DNA from: SFLA01 sp045595785
GTDB taxonomy: Bacteria > Bacillota > Clostridia > Oscillospirales > CAG-382
Assembly: GCA_045595785.1 (NCBI GenBank)
Contig: JAZOBE010000003.1
Span: 1 to 52,971, forward strand
Direction: 5' to 3'
Length of the DNA stretch: 52,971 nt
The first letter of the stretch is position 1; each line of letters opens with the position of its first letter. Position numbers and translations under genes: made by a program. Under the pieces are notes generated by a model. It was given only the letters and a program-made list of their open reading frames with translations, searched no databases and was not told the origin of the DNA. Shown one piece after another: positions 1-10,000 of the stretch.

Positions 1-60
1 GTAACCGTATCAAAATATTCAAACATTATATCCGTGCAGGGAAGTGTTTGTATGTTCTCT

Positions 61-99
61 CCTTCTCCGCAGGAAACAAGTCCTGCGGTAAAGAGAAGG
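61..99. other. Bulged intergenic hairpin
   Basis: An inverted repeat pairs CCTTCTCCGCAGGA (61-74) with TCCTGCG (81-87) and GAGAAGG (93-99), leaving a 5-nt bulge. It lies just downstream of the minus-strand lipoprotein gene. Neither strand has a T-run after it, so it is not a classical terminator; an mRNA 3'-end structure is more likely. The rest of positions 1-124 shows no gene I can support. Confidence 0.4.
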
Positions 100-124
100 G
101 TAAATAAAACCAAAAATAATTTTT

Positions 125-1162
125 TCATTTTGCGTTTTTCACAGCCTCCGCCACGGATACGGCAAAGTTTGCCGAATACACCGTGCAGGATGCCGCCAAG
201 TCAGGCACCTTTCCTTCTTCGTTTGCTGATTTTTCAATTTGCTCTGCGGTCTTTCCCTCACAGTAGGATGCAAAGGCATTCGCCTGCTCAAACCATTCCT
301 TGTTAATTTTGGATGCCGCCTTCATTCCGTAATCGTTTCCCTTTTCCTGCTTGGAGAAGGGGCTTTTTATTCCCTCGGCGTAAACGTTTCCGTCTTTATC
401 AAAGGGTATCTCGCACTCGGTCTCGTCAATATAGGTGCTGCACACCTTGTTGCTTCCGTCAACTGCGGCGGCGGAAAAGGTACAGCTGAATACCGCGACC
501 CCGTTTTCTCCGTTTTCGCTTTCCTCGGATGCGGATGAAAGGGTGGTCTTTACGGACAGTCCCAATTTCACCTCGTTAACGCTTTTTGTAAAAAACACCT
601 TTCCCGTATTTTTCACAGCCGCCTTTACCGCAGAAACAAAATCCGTTGCGTTTACCGTGCAGGAAGCGGACAGATCGGGCATTTTTCCGTTTTCGTCAAG
701 CCCCTTTTCCACCTGGCTTATCGTCTTTCCCACGCAGTAGGAAGCAAACGCCTCCGCCTGTTCATACCATTCTTTCCCAATTCCCGATGCACCCTTCATA
801 GAGTACCTGTCGCCCAAAGCGTTCTTGGTGGGAAACTCCTTTCCAATCTGCTGGGTAACCCCGTCGGTGTCTGCCTCCGCTTCAAGCTGGTCGATTACGC
901 ATTTTATAATTTTGCCGGATTCATCGGTAATTACAGCGGCAAAGGTAGCGGCGTACGCCACCTTTTTGTTGGATACTCCGTGAACCACTGCGGCACCTAA
1001 ATTATATTCGTTGCGGACGGAAACGGATACCTCGCCCGACGGCACCGAGCTTTCTCCGTCGGTGCTTCCCTTGCAGGCTGACGTCAGGATAAGCAGGGAC
1101 GCGGCGGCAAGCAAAAACAAATGCTTTTTCAGTTTTAACAAAGCTTTTTTCGTTCCTTTCAA
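125..1162 (-). CDS. Lipoprotein with a duplicated domain, function unknown
   Basis: Secreted lipoprotein of up to 345 residues. The N-terminus is a basic, hydrophobic signal ending in the lipobox LTSAC, so the mature Cys should be lipid-anchored. The body is an internal duplication: the core KEWYEQAEAFASYC...GKMPDLSASCTV recurs as KEWFEQANAFASYC...GKVPDLAASCTV, with units of about 85-100 residues. I do not recognise the family. The annotated start is TTG. An in-frame TTG seven codons later lies 12 nt after an AAAGGA and is an equal candidate, giving a shorter signal. It is the last gene of the acyl-CoA synthetase/tetR/bioY/trxB run, 60 bp after trxB, with a hairpin in the gap. Confidence 0.75.
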   Translation of the reverse strand: MKGTKKALLKLKKHLFLLAAASLLILTSACKGSTDGESSVPSGEVSVSVRNEYNLGAAVVHGVSNKKVAYAATFAAVITDESGKIIKCVIDQLEAEADTDGVTQQIGKEFPTKNALGDRYSMKGASGIGKEWYEQAEAFASYCVGKTISQVEKGLDENGKMPDLSASCTVNATDFVSAVKAAVKNTGKVFFTKSVNEVKLGLSVKTTLSSASEESENGENGVAVFSCTFSAAAVDGSNKVCSTYIDETECEIPFDKDGNVYAEGIKSPFSKQEKGNDYGMKAASKINKEWFEQANAFASYCEGKTAEQIEKSANEEGKVPDLAASCTVYSANFAVSVAEAVKNAK

Positions 1163-1178
1163 GATTATTAAAAGGCAT

Positions 1179-1206
1179 CACCGCCGTAAAAGCTGTCGCG
1201 GCGGTG
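1179..1206 (-). other. Intergenic hairpin, possible weak terminator or attenuator
   Basis: Between trxB and the lipoprotein gene, a perfect 8-bp stem (CACCGCCG with CGGCGGTG) encloses a 12-nt loop. On the minus strand it is followed by ATGCCTTTTAA, a short T-run. This could reduce read-through from the operon into the lipoprotein gene. Confidence 0.4.
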
Positions 1207-1222
1207 AATATCACTTTGTAAT

Positions 1223-2128
1223 TTATTTTTTCCGTTTTTTATTAATATATGCCGCCGCGTTTGTAGCCGCAACAGCACCGTCGGATGCGGCGGTAACGAT
1301 CTGGCGCAAAGGCTTTACTCTGGTGTCACCTGCCGCCCACACTCCCTTGGTATCGGTAGCGCAGTCCTCGGCGGCGATAATGTAACCGCTGTCATCTACA
1401 ACTACCACCGTGGCGAATATGGCGTTATCGCGGGATTGACCCAAGGCTGTAAACACGGCGGAAACGGGAATCTCCTTTTCCGTGTCCTTGTCTGCAATTC
1501 TGATTCCGCTTACACGGGTATCACCGTATATCTCGGTGGGATACATTCCCTCGTAAACAACAATGTTTTCTTTTTGTTTTACTGCTTTTATCCATTCCTC
1601 GGATGCAGTAATCTTTTTTGCGCAAATATGCACGCTTTCACACAAAGCGGAAAGATACAAGGCGTCCTCAAATGCGTTGTCGCCTCCGCCGACCACGGCA
1701 ACGGGCTTTCCTTTGTAAAGCTGTCCGTCGCAGGAAGCGCAGAAGGAAACACCCAGTCCCTCAAATCTTTCACTTCCTTTACAGCCGATACGGCGGCGCT
1801 TGGAGCCGTTGGCAATAATTACCGCCATACATTCGATTTCGCCCTTTGCGGTCTTTACCTTAAAGCAACCGTTTTCCTCGGTAACTCCGGTAACGTCCTC
1901 ATACAAAAACTCCGCACCGCATTCCTCTGCCTGCAGATACATATTCCGTGCCAGCTCCCAGCCTTCAACAGACTTGTAAGAGGGGTAGTTTTTAATATTA
2001 TCGGTATTTACAAGCTGACCGCCGTACATACCGCCCTCACACACCAGCACGTCTATCCCTGCACGGGAAGCGTATATTGCGGCGGTAAGACCTGCAGGTC
2101 CCGCGCCTATAATAACAAGCTCACGCAT
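1223..2128 (-). CDS. trxB: Thioredoxin reductase-like FAD/NADPH oxidoreductase
   Basis: Cytosolic flavoprotein of 301 residues, close to the usual length of about 310. It has the N-terminal FAD motif GAGPAG (8-13), a redox-active CASC at 130-133 followed by DG, the NADPH-binding GGGDNA motif (about 147-152) and a C-terminal AAGDTR FAD motif. In canonical TrxB the active site is CATC; CASC is a mild variant. The expected role is NADPH-dependent reduction of thioredoxin. The ATG start lies 6 bp after the bioY stop, so it is co-transcribed. A redox partner other than thioredoxin cannot be excluded. Confidence 0.9.
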   Translation of the reverse strand: MRELVIIGAGPAGLTAAIYASRAGIDVLVCEGGMYGGQLVNTDNIKNYPSYKSVEGWELARNMYLQAEECGAEFLYEDVTGVTEENGCFKVKTAKGEIECMAVIIANGSKRRRIGCKGSERFEGLGVSFCASCDGQLYKGKPVAVVGGGDNAFEDALYLSALCESVHICAKKITASEEWIKAVKQKENIVVYEGMYPTEIYGDTRVSGIRIADKDTEKEIPVSAVFTALGQSRDNAIFATVVVVDDSGYIIAAEDCATDTKGVWAAGDTRVKPLRQIVTAASDGAVAATNAAAYINKKRKK

Positions 2129-2134
2129 ATATTT

Positions 2135-2674
2135 TTACTCCTTGGTACGGTTTATCGCCCGTTTGATACGGCTGCCGCAAAATACGCCTGCCGCAACCTT
2201 CAGTATATCCGGTATTATAAACGGAAATACGCTTACTGTCAAGACTTTTGCAACGTCTGCTTTTGTCGTAAACCCGTACCATACGCTTCCGAAAAGATAC
2301 AGCAGGGCAAGTCCCAGCAGAGAAACGCCGAACACCGCAAAACCGTTTTTCAGCTTTCGTGATGCTATTCCCGTTATAAGCGCAAAGGGAATATATCCTA
2401 TAACGAATCCTCCCGTCGCACCTGCCAGCGCGCCTGCTCCTCCCGTAAAGGCGGCAAACACGGGAAGCCCCGCCGCGCCCAGAATAACGTAAAGCAGTGT
2501 ACTTAACGCCGCCTTTTCCTCAATGGCGGTGCTTACACAGCATATCACGAATACCGACAGCGTGAAGGGAACCGCAAAAACAGGCAAAGTAAGAGGGGAC
2601 AGCACGCAAATCACGGCGGCAAACACCGCGGTAAGTACTGTCCCTGTAATTCTTTTGTTGGTTTTGCCCTTCAT
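2135..2674 (-). CDS. bioY: BioY-type biotin transporter S component
   Basis: Integral membrane substrate-binding subunit of an ECF biotin transporter, about 179 residues with around six hydrophobic segments. The family signature is visible: GAAGLPVFAAFTGG then GATGGFVIGY. I chose the ATG at 2672-2674 because it overlaps the tetR stop as ATGA, a translational coupling; the longer open frame to 2701 runs back into tetR. No ECF ATPase genes (ecfA/ecfT) are adjacent, so it probably uses shared group-II modules encoded elsewhere. Biotin supply fits with the acyl-CoA synthetase of the same operon, since acetyl-CoA carboxylase needs biotin. Confidence 0.9.
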   Translation of the reverse strand: MKGKTNKRITGTVLTAVFAAVICVLSPLTLPVFAVPFTLSVFVICCVSTAIEEKAALSTLLYVILGAAGLPVFAAFTGGAGALAGATGGFVIGYIPFALITGIASRKLKNGFAVFGVSLLGLALLYLFGSVWYGFTTKADVAKVLTVSVFPFIIPDILKVAAGVFCGSRIKRAINRTKE

Positions 2675-3243
2675 TCTATATCGAATTCGCGTTCCACACA
2701 CTCCCGTACCATTTGCAGGTTTTCTTCGGTGTAGTGAAGCGAATCCGCCGTCATCATTTCTGCCGCGCCGATAAGCATTGCGCGCACTATAAAGGTCTTT
2801 CTCTTTTTGGCTTCCTCAGACATATTCACGCTTTCGCAATAGCTGTTGATAACCTCGGTCACCTTAGGCGAGATAAGGGATTTTTCTCTTATCTGCTCGG
2901 GGCTCAAAAATTTTTCGTTCATTACAGCAATTGTAAAATATCCGGGGTTCTCACATAAAAACTTTATGTAAGCGATACAAATATCAAGAATTTTCTCTCT
3001 CAACGTACCGTTATGGTTTTCAAGCAGAGCGGAAACACGCTTTTCCCAGCGTGCGGAAACCGCCTTTATTACCTCTGCAATAAGGTCGTTTTTGCTGGAA
3101 AAGTGGCGGTAGGGTGCGGCGCAGGAAAGACCGCAGTTTTTAGCCACGTTGCGTATGGAAAACCCTGCCGTACCGTAAAGATACAGCTCCTGCAGGGCGG
3201 AATCAATAAATTTTTCTTTTGTTTCGGGTAATGCTTTTCTCAT
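2671..3243 (-). CDS. TetR/AcrR-family transcriptional regulator
   Basis: 190-residue DNA-binding protein. The N-terminal helix-turn-helix is clear: GTAGFSIRNVAKNCGLS followed by the recognition-helix pattern YRHFSSKNDLIAEVI (about residues 23-60). The C-terminal ligand domain is generic. It lies 1 bp after the acyl-CoA synthetase stop and overlaps bioY, so it probably autoregulates this operon. TetR proteins next to fatty-acid genes often sense acyl-CoA; that is inference here. No clear palindromic operator was found around the upstream promoter. Confidence 0.88.
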   Translation of the reverse strand: MRKALPETKEKFIDSALQELYLYGTAGFSIRNVAKNCGLSCAAPYRHFSSKNDLIAEVIKAVSARWEKRVSALLENHNGTLREKILDICIAYIKFLCENPGYFTIAVMNEKFLSPEQIREKSLISPKVTEVINSYCESVNMSEEAKKRKTFIVRAMLIGAAEMMTADSLHYTEENLQMVRECVEREFDIE

Positions 3244-3244
3244 T

Positions 3245-4912
3245 TTATTCTTCCTTGTTCTCGGGTTCGTTTCTCTTTATCTTGCTTGTAGTCGTCTTAA
3301 CGAACTCGTTTTCGCGTATAATCACCTTGCCGATATATTTGTAAGAGGGGAACAGCTTGTTTACCTCTGCCACCACGCCGGTAATTATCTCCTTCGGGCT
3401 TACGCCGCGCTTTTCCGCTTCGGCGTTAAGTGTCTCCATATCGGGGTAAATGGCAACTGCCAGCATTGGCTTTCCTTCCTTTTCGGTAAGGAATACCATA
3501 CTGTCCTTTACGTAAGGCGAACGGTCTATAAAGGCCTCCTGCTCCTCGGGGAACACCTTCTTGCCGTTGGGAAGCACTATCATGCTCTTAATTCTGCCGG
3601 TAATGCTGTAAGAGCCGTTGGGGTTCTTTCTAACAAGGTCACCGGTGGAGAACCATCCGTCGTTCAGCACCTTTGCGGTTTCTACGGGGTTTTTGTAATA
3701 TCCCAGCATTACGTTGGGACCCTTTACCTGCAATTCGCCTATGCCGTCCTCGTTCTGGTCGCAAATACGGCACTGAACACCGATAACGGGGAATCCCGTA
3801 TCGCCAACGGCACGGTAAAAATCGTTTTGCATAAGACAAACGGGGGAGGTTTCGGTAAGACCGTAGCCTATATGGAGCGCGTATCCAAACAGCTCGTAAT
3901 CCTCGTGAATATTGGGAAGCATAGCCGCCGCACCTACTACCATACGGGTAAGTCTGCCGCCAACCGCCTCGTGTATAGAGGAAAACAGCTTTCTTCTGCC
4001 TGCCATGGTAAGTCCCTTTGCCATAACCTTTTGAGCCGCAAGAAGTGCTTTGCCGCCCTTCATTTTGTTATAGCTTGTCATTATGCTTCTGTGCAAAGTT
4101 TCCAGCACCAGAGGCACGCAAACCAAAACCGTAGGCTGGAATATCTTCAATTCTGCTTTAAGCTTTGTAACTGCACTGTTGTATGCAACGCTTGCGCCGG
4201 AATAGAATATAGCCATATCCACCATACACTCAAAGGTGTGGTGGAGGGGAAGTATGGAAAGTGATCTGTCCTCGGGAGTTACGGTAAAACGCTTAAGCAC
4301 CTGAACGATATTTGAGCAGATGTTGTGCTGTGAAAGCATAACGCCCTTGGAAACCCCCGTTGTGCCGGAGGTATACAGCAGTATTCCCAGCCCAAAGGGG
4401 TCAATCTTGTGGTCAGCATAAGAGGTGTCGCCGTTGCTTATCAGCTCATTACCCTTTTCTATACATTGGGGCAGCTCATCGGTGGATATAACAATGCCCT
4501 TATATCCGCTTTCGGTTATCTTGTTTATGGTTTCGGGTGAGCAGACAATAGCCTTCGCCTCAGCGTGCTCCAGCAGATATGCCACCTCGTCACCGCGGAG
4601 ATCCTTGTCAATGGGAACGATAACTCCGGTGCCTGCACATACTGACATGTAGGTAAGGGACCAATAATAAGAATTCTTTCCGGTTACCGCAATTTTCTCG
4701 TTTTCCAGACCTAAGGAGTTAAAATAGGTCGCCAGCGCGCGCAGGTCCTTTCCCACCTGCTGGTATTTTACTTCAACTATCTCGCTTCCCTTTCTGTAAA
4801 GGAAAGCGGTATTTTCTCCATACATCTCACAGCTGGATTCAACCAGATCACGTATGGTAAGAACCTCTCTCACGTTATATACGTATTTATTTGTATCAAT
4901 TTTTTTAGCCAA
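3245..4912 (-). CDS. AMP-forming long-chain acyl-CoA synthetase / AMP-binding enzyme
   Basis: Adenylate-forming enzyme of 555 residues, expected to activate fatty acids to acyl-CoA through an acyl-AMP. Visible motifs are the P-loop YTSGTTGVSKG (about 174-185), GYGLTETSP (about 349), STGDL and a hinge GRIKSMI, plus a C-terminal TTTSKIKR with the conserved catalytic Lys. The frame is open to 5005, but the real start is most likely the TTG at 4910-4912, preceded by GGAGG with a 7-nt spacer; the promoter -10 lies within the longer frame. It is the first gene of a five-gene operon. Confidence 0.9.
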   Translation of the reverse strand: MAKKIDTNKYVYNVREVLTIRDLVESSCEMYGENTAFLYRKGSEIVEVKYQQVGKDLRALATYFNSLGLENEKIAVTGKNSYYWSLTYMSVCAGTGVIVPIDKDLRGDEVAYLLEHAEAKAIVCSPETINKITESGYKGIVISTDELPQCIEKGNELISNGDTSYADHKIDPFGLGILLYTSGTTGVSKGVMLSQHNICSNIVQVLKRFTVTPEDRSLSILPLHHTFECMVDMAIFYSGASVAYNSAVTKLKAELKIFQPTVLVCVPLVLETLHRSIMTSYNKMKGGKALLAAQKVMAKGLTMAGRRKLFSSIHEAVGGRLTRMVVGAAAMLPNIHEDYELFGYALHIGYGLTETSPVCLMQNDFYRAVGDTGFPVIGVQCRICDQNEDGIGELQVKGPNVMLGYYKNPVETAKVLNDGWFSTGDLVRKNPNGSYSITGRIKSMIVLPNGKKVFPEEQEAFIDRSPYVKDSMVFLTEKEGKPMLAVAIYPDMETLNAEAEKRGVSPKEIITGVVAEVNKLFPSYKYIGKVIIRENEFVKTTTSKIKRNEPENKEE

Positions 4913-4976
4913 TTTTTTGCCTCCGTTACTTGGGTAAAATGGAATAAAGTTAACAAAGTTTACATTATCGAGCACA

Positions 4977-5005
4977 ACTATACCACAAAGTTGTTGTTTT
5001 GTCAA
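4977..5005 (-). promoter_or_regulatory. Consensus sigma-A promoter of the acyl-CoA synthetase operon
   Basis: On the minus strand, TTGACA (5000-5005) and TATAGT (4977-4982) are separated by exactly 17 bp. This gives a leader of about 60 nt to the TTG start. The leader contains GTAAACTTTGTTAAC, a possible operator-like element without clear dyad symmetry. Confidence 0.85.
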
Positions 5006-5099
5006 CGTCTTTTTGGAAGGGCAAAAAATATTTGTTCGTTTACTTTTTCAATTTTACCACAAATTTCCCGTAATGTCTATATTATTTCCTTTTTGACGC

Positions 5100-5128
5100 A
5101 AAAAATTCCCCCGTTTTTTACGGGGGAA
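5100..5128 (-). terminator. Rho-independent terminator of the GH36-like gene
   Basis: The stem TTCCCCCG/CGGGGGAA with a 7-nt loop is followed on the minus strand by six T residues. It sits directly after the stop of the glycosidase gene and separates it from the acyl-CoA synthetase promoter. Confidence 0.88.
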
Positions 5129-5134
5129 AACAGC

Positions 5135-6688
5135 TTAATAGGGCTGGGTATTTGTGTCAAGAAGTGCAGGGTAAGAGTTTTCTATAAAGTCAAACTCCTC
5201 GGTTTTTCCGTCTATTTCCCACAAAGCAGGCGTGTTGTTGTAGGTCCAGTCAACGGGTGCGCAAGCGTTGGTTTGTAACGCGTTTATCTTAAAGGCTTCC
5301 CTCAGGTCTTTTTTCATTTCCTCGGTAAGCGCTTTGGGCTGTATGGAAACGAACAAAGGTGTTCCGCTTTTTGCCAGCAGATACAGCCACTTTCTGTTAA
5401 GTGACCAGGGTATGTTGTCTTCAAGAATACCCACGCAGTCTGCGTCTGCGGAATAAAAGGCGTTGTTCTGGCACAGCCTGAAGGCAAGTGAGTTTATTCC
5501 CAGCGTCCTTGTTCTGCTCCAGTGTCTGCCACTGGTATCGTCACCGATACGGTTTACCGCGTGTATTCCCGCGCACAGATGGGAAACGGTGTTGCAGCCG
5601 ATAACCACCGCACCATCGGAGGTTTCTTGTATAAGACCATACAGCTCCTTAACTATCTCGGCGTTGGTTTTTGTGTTATCGTAAAAGGACCAGCTTCCGT
5701 CGCCGGTTATCATACCGTTAAGTGAAAATCCGTATCTGCCGAACAGGTCGTAGGTGGAATAATCGTGCTTTATCAGCGTATATCCCCAATTCCGTATACG
5801 CGCAACCGTTTCTTTGAGATATTCCTTTACCTCGGGGTGGGTAGGGTCAAGATATCTTTCGTACTGTCTGTCAATACACCAATCGGGGTGTTCTTTTTCG
5901 GCATCAACGTCGTGGAGAGGTCTGAACCATATTCCCGGCTTCAGGTCTTTTTCCTTAAACCGTTCGGCAATATCCTTCATGTCCCCATATTTTTGGTTGG
6001 GCAGCCAGGGGCCTGCGCAGGAGTTTAGTGACCATCCGTCGTCAATAACCATATACGGGCGGTTTTGTATTCCCTCGGTAAGAGATGCCAGAATTTCCGC
6101 ATCTGCCAGAATATCCTCTCTGCTGCTTACGCCGTAAGCGTAATACCAGTTGTTGCTTCCATAAACCGGCGCTTCGGGTAAAACGGGGTTTTCGCACAAA
6201 CGGGCGCAAAACCTTTTCGCCGCCTCAAATTCGCAGGTGTTATCGTATTTTTCACAAACTATATCGCAGGTCTTAATTGTCCTGCCGTTAAGACAAACTC
6301 CTCTTCCGCCGTTGCGTACGTCAATATGGCAGGTAACACCCTGAGCATCATATTGAAAGCACACAAAGCTGTCGGCTCCGGTTTTGACACCGCAGCCCAC
6401 GCAGTCCTTTCCATTGGATGCAATAAAATACCAGGGCATAAATATTTCACCGTTAAGGGATGCCCAAGTCATATCACCGTAAGCACGTTCCCATTTATCT
6501 CCCATCACACGGGTGGGCTCGCCGGTGCGGTGGTTCCAGCGGATAAGCACACGCTTGACTCGCACTTCTTTTGCGGTGAGATAAACGGAAACACAGTCTT
6601 TTTCAAGCGCCGCTTCCGCTTTCGCATCTCCGCATTCTCCTTCACAAAAAACGCGTATATCATCCGGAACACGTAAAATATCTATCAC
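5135..6688 (-). CDS. GH36-like (clan GH-D) alpha-galactosidase-type glycoside hydrolase
   Basis: 517-residue probably cytosolic enzyme; no signal peptide is seen. The TIM-barrel signatures of melibiase-type enzymes are visible: NNWYYAYG, VIDDGW, GIWFRPL, the nucleophile segment LIKHDYS (Asp near 308) and a candidate acid/base in GDDTSG (near 380). Canonical GH36 enzymes exceed 700 residues, so this is a short member with a reduced N-terminal beta-sandwich. The GTG start lies 9 nt after AGGAAG. It is a monocistronic gene with its own promoter and terminator. The substrate is likely an alpha-galactoside, but related clan members act on other sugars. Confidence 0.75.
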   Translation of the reverse strand: MIDILRVPDDIRVFCEGECGDAKAEAALEKDCVSVYLTAKEVRVKRVLIRWNHRTGEPTRVMGDKWERAYGDMTWASLNGEIFMPWYFIASNGKDCVGCGVKTGADSFVCFQYDAQGVTCHIDVRNGGRGVCLNGRTIKTCDIVCEKYDNTCEFEAAKRFCARLCENPVLPEAPVYGSNNWYYAYGVSSREDILADAEILASLTEGIQNRPYMVIDDGWSLNSCAGPWLPNQKYGDMKDIAERFKEKDLKPGIWFRPLHDVDAEKEHPDWCIDRQYERYLDPTHPEVKEYLKETVARIRNWGYTLIKHDYSTYDLFGRYGFSLNGMITGDGSWSFYDNTKTNAEIVKELYGLIQETSDGAVVIGCNTVSHLCAGIHAVNRIGDDTSGRHWSRTRTLGINSLAFRLCQNNAFYSADADCVGILEDNIPWSLNRKWLYLLAKSGTPLFVSIQPKALTEEMKKDLREAFKINALQTNACAPVDWTYNNTPALWEIDGKTEEFDFIENSYPALLDTNTQPY

Positions 6689-6711
6689 AACGTATCACTT
6701 CCTCGCGCTTG

Positions 6712-6740
6712 ATTATATCCTACTCCCGTCGGTTAGTCAA
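6712..6740 (-). promoter_or_regulatory. Promoter of the GH36-like gene
   Basis: On the minus strand, TTGACT (6735-6740) and TATAAT (6712-6717) have a 17-bp spacer. The start codon is about 24 nt downstream of the -10. Confidence 0.85.
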
Positions 6741-6887
6741 GGACAACTGCAGAACATATTTTTTGAAAAAAGGAACGGCATTATGTAAATTCACAACCGG
6801 AGCACCCAAAATGCACCGTTTTTTTGTATATATAATATACTAATGAAAATTTTTCCTTGGTTTTTTGCACCAATTTCGTCGAATGGG

Positions 6888-6916
6888 TTGACTTTTACGG
6901 GTTGTTTTGGTATAGT
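6888..6916 (+). promoter_or_regulatory. Promoter of the surface-protein island
   Basis: TTGACT (6888-6893) and TATAGT (6911-6916) are spaced by 17 bp. It drives the 2,047-residue dockerin gene and possibly much of the downstream block. The leader is about 90 nt long. The 6689-7013 intergenic region otherwise holds the divergent GH36 promoter, an AT-rich stretch near 6820-6845 and a small leader hairpin. Confidence 0.85.
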
Positions 6917-6937
6917 ACCTATGTATAAAAATGTGTT

Positions 6938-6959
6938 ACTGTCTCTATCTGTGGACAGT
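6938..6959 (+). other. 5'-leader hairpin of the dockerin gene
   Basis: ACTGTC (6938-6943) pairs with GACAGT (6954-6959) around a 10-nt loop, shortly after the predicted transcription start. It may stabilise the mRNA 5' end. No known riboswitch pattern was recognised. Confidence 0.4.
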
Positions 6960-7013
6960 CGCCCAAAAGCGAATAAAAAATATTTTTATAAATTTATCAC
7001 AGGAGGAGAAAAA

Positions 7014-10000
7014 ATGGGTAAAAAGACCAATTTTTTCAAACGCGCTCAAACGTGGGTTCTCACCTTTGCCTTGCTGCTTACGGTGTTCCAACCCATCTTG
7101 GGCTTTGTAGTTACTGCTGATGACAGTACTACAATTGATTTAACAGACGGCGAGATCGTTTCTCTCAATTACGATCTTACCACCGGAGAGAAAAATCTTA
7201 TCGCTTCCGGCCTTCTTGTTGGTGATGAACGCAACTTTAAGGTTCCTACCGAAAACGATGAGCTTATCTCCGTAGACACCGACAACAAGGTAATCACCGT
7301 TGAGTCTTACGAGGGATGGGTTCCCGTTTCCGTTAAGATCATGGTTGGTTCCACCGAGAAAGAAACCGTTACTCTTGACGGCAGCGGAAAAGGTACATAT
7401 TCCTTTGACGGCAACGCTTTCTCTGTAAAGGTTGATTACGAGCTTAACGCAGAAGTTGCTGACGCTGTTCAGGAAGCTCTCCTTAACGCGCCCGCATATC
7501 TCACTCAGGCGTTTGACAACATGGAAGCTATCGCATCTGTAGCAGACAATCTTGAGCTTGTTGCAGAGGCTGTTCCCCATTTTGTTGACTTTGCTGCAGG
7601 TGTTCCCCTTCCTGCTCCTCTTAGCGGCACCATGTCTTTTGAAACCGTAGAGAGCAAGACGGCAGTTAACGTGCTTAACGCACAGCTTACCGCAAACGGC
7701 AACAAACTTGACCTTCAGCTTATCATTGATGAGTACAAGGCTGCTCCTTCCAAGGTTGAATACCTTCTTGTGAACGGAACGGATATGAAGGACAAGGCTG
7801 TAGAAACTTTGGGCTACCTTAAGGATCTGCAGATCGGTCTTGTTGGCGACGGCGCAAGCGTTACCGGTCTTAAGACCACTCTTTCCAACGCTATTTCTTG
7901 GGGTTCTTCTCTTATGGACTCCACAATGATAGACCAGGTTAACCAGGCTATCTCCGCAATCGGTCTTGTAAACAGCGGTCTCAACTCCGCTATTTCCGCA
8001 CTTGAGGCTCCTTGCGCAGATCCTTGGACCGCTACTACCGTTACTTTGGTTAAGTCCGGTCTTATCGACGCAGAATATCTCGCTCTTGATGCTCTTATCA
8101 ATGAAGTGGTTTCTGTTACCGATGTTTCCGGTATCGTTATCAAGAATCCTCTGGTTGCTGCCACCACTTCCGTTCAGCACAACCTTAGCATGTTCAACGT
8201 TTCCGTTAAGGTAGTTCTTAAGACTACTCAGGGCAACGTAGTTACCAACAAGTTCGTTTCCGATACTGTTGTGCTTACTCTTGCTAAAGATGCTACCAAG
8301 GATGAAATCCTCACTGCAGTTGAGGATTGCGGTATTGAAGCTGATTCTCTTACCGCTTGGGCAGGCGTATATCTGGCAGACAAGTTTGTTGCCGAGTATT
8401 CTGACCTTCCCGCTACTCTCACCGAGGATATCACTTATACCATTACCTATTCTCCCAAGGAATTCTCCGTTGATGAATGGGGCACCGTAAACTCTTATCC
8501 TTACGGATACGTGCTTACTCTTGAAAATCATGCAAACGCAGAAAAGGCGTATGACTATACCGTTAACGGTGCTTATTATGCACAGGGCTCTACCATCAAG
8601 GTAACCGAAGATACCGTTATTACCCGTAAAGAGGGTAAGAGCTATAAGAACGCAGATCTGTTTGATATCGTTGCAGATAACTATCTGTCCGGCAAGGGCA
8701 AGGATATCCTTACCTCCGGCGCACTTAAGGGCGACGAGGTCGTAAGCGTTCGTTATCCCGATAACAGCAACAATATCGTTACTCTTACCGGTGATACCCT
8801 TAAGGCTGCTGCTTATCCTTCCAGCTATAAGGGACTTGAGTGGGTTGCATACAGCTACACTCTTCAGGTTGGCGGCGCAGACGTTAAGACCGTTCTGTTC
8901 GGCGGCACCGATACCGTTACTATAGTTGATGCATACGATTACGTAAAGGTTAACTACCGTCTCTCTCTTACCAATTTCAACGATGCTGAGATTCTTGAGA
9001 TCGTAAACCTTCCCGACGTTCTCGCTAAAGAAGCAAAGGACCAGAAATCTGCTCTTGATTCTTTCGCAGGCAAGAAGGATACTCTTACTCAGGTAAAGAG
9101 CGCTGTTATCAACACCATGATGATGTTGGTTGACGGCCTTGACGGCGACGATCCTACTCTTAACGCAGACCCTGCAAAGGATGCACTTGTTAAGGAATGT
9201 CTCTATTCCGCACTTAAGGGCATCAAAGACAATTGTATGGTTGACGGTACCCTCAAGCTTACAACTCTTATCGAAGCATACGCAGGTTCTTCTGACGGAC
9301 TCAAATACTACTATCAGAACAGCGATTCCTTCATCAACGAGATTACCGTTCTTTCTGAGTATCTCAAGGATATGCTTTCTGAGGACGCAAAGCTTACCGC
9401 AGATGAAAAGCTTAATGCACTGAGAGAGCTCATTCTCAGCACCGGCGTTGTTCCCGCTGCTGAGGTTGACGAATACATTGGCAAGTTCACCAACATCAGT
9501 GATCTTGTAAACGAAGTGCTCGATAAGCTTCAGGCTCCTAACGCAGCAATCGACCTTGGCAGCGCAAACCTCGGTACTCTTACCGCAGCACTTGTTAAGT
9601 CCGGTTCTACCGAAAGCTTTGTTTCTCTTCCCGAAGAGCTGCATCTTACCGATTCTACCATCGGTCTTGCTGCAAACGACAAGGTTGTTCTTTCCGTTAC
9701 CGTTGAGGTAGAGGGCGGAACCAACTTTACCGTTACTTCCGACGCAATTACCATTAATACTACCATCTCCTCTTCTGTTATAGAAAAACTCATCGCAGTC
9801 GTTGACGCTAAGCTTGATGAACAGGGCGTTGTTGGCAAGTACTACGATACCACCTATAACAAGGCTGAGCTTGAGGCTCTCGTAGGAACCAACGCTTCCT
9901 CCTCCACGGTTTCTTCCTATAATTATATATATAGTTATAAGGACTTTACCGTTTCCGTTCCCGGCATGGCTGATCAGACTGTAAACAAGGGCTCTCTCAA

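Noticed and set aside
1436..2362. Plus-strand open frame of 308 codons
   Set aside because: Antisense to trxB and bioY, which are clearly real.
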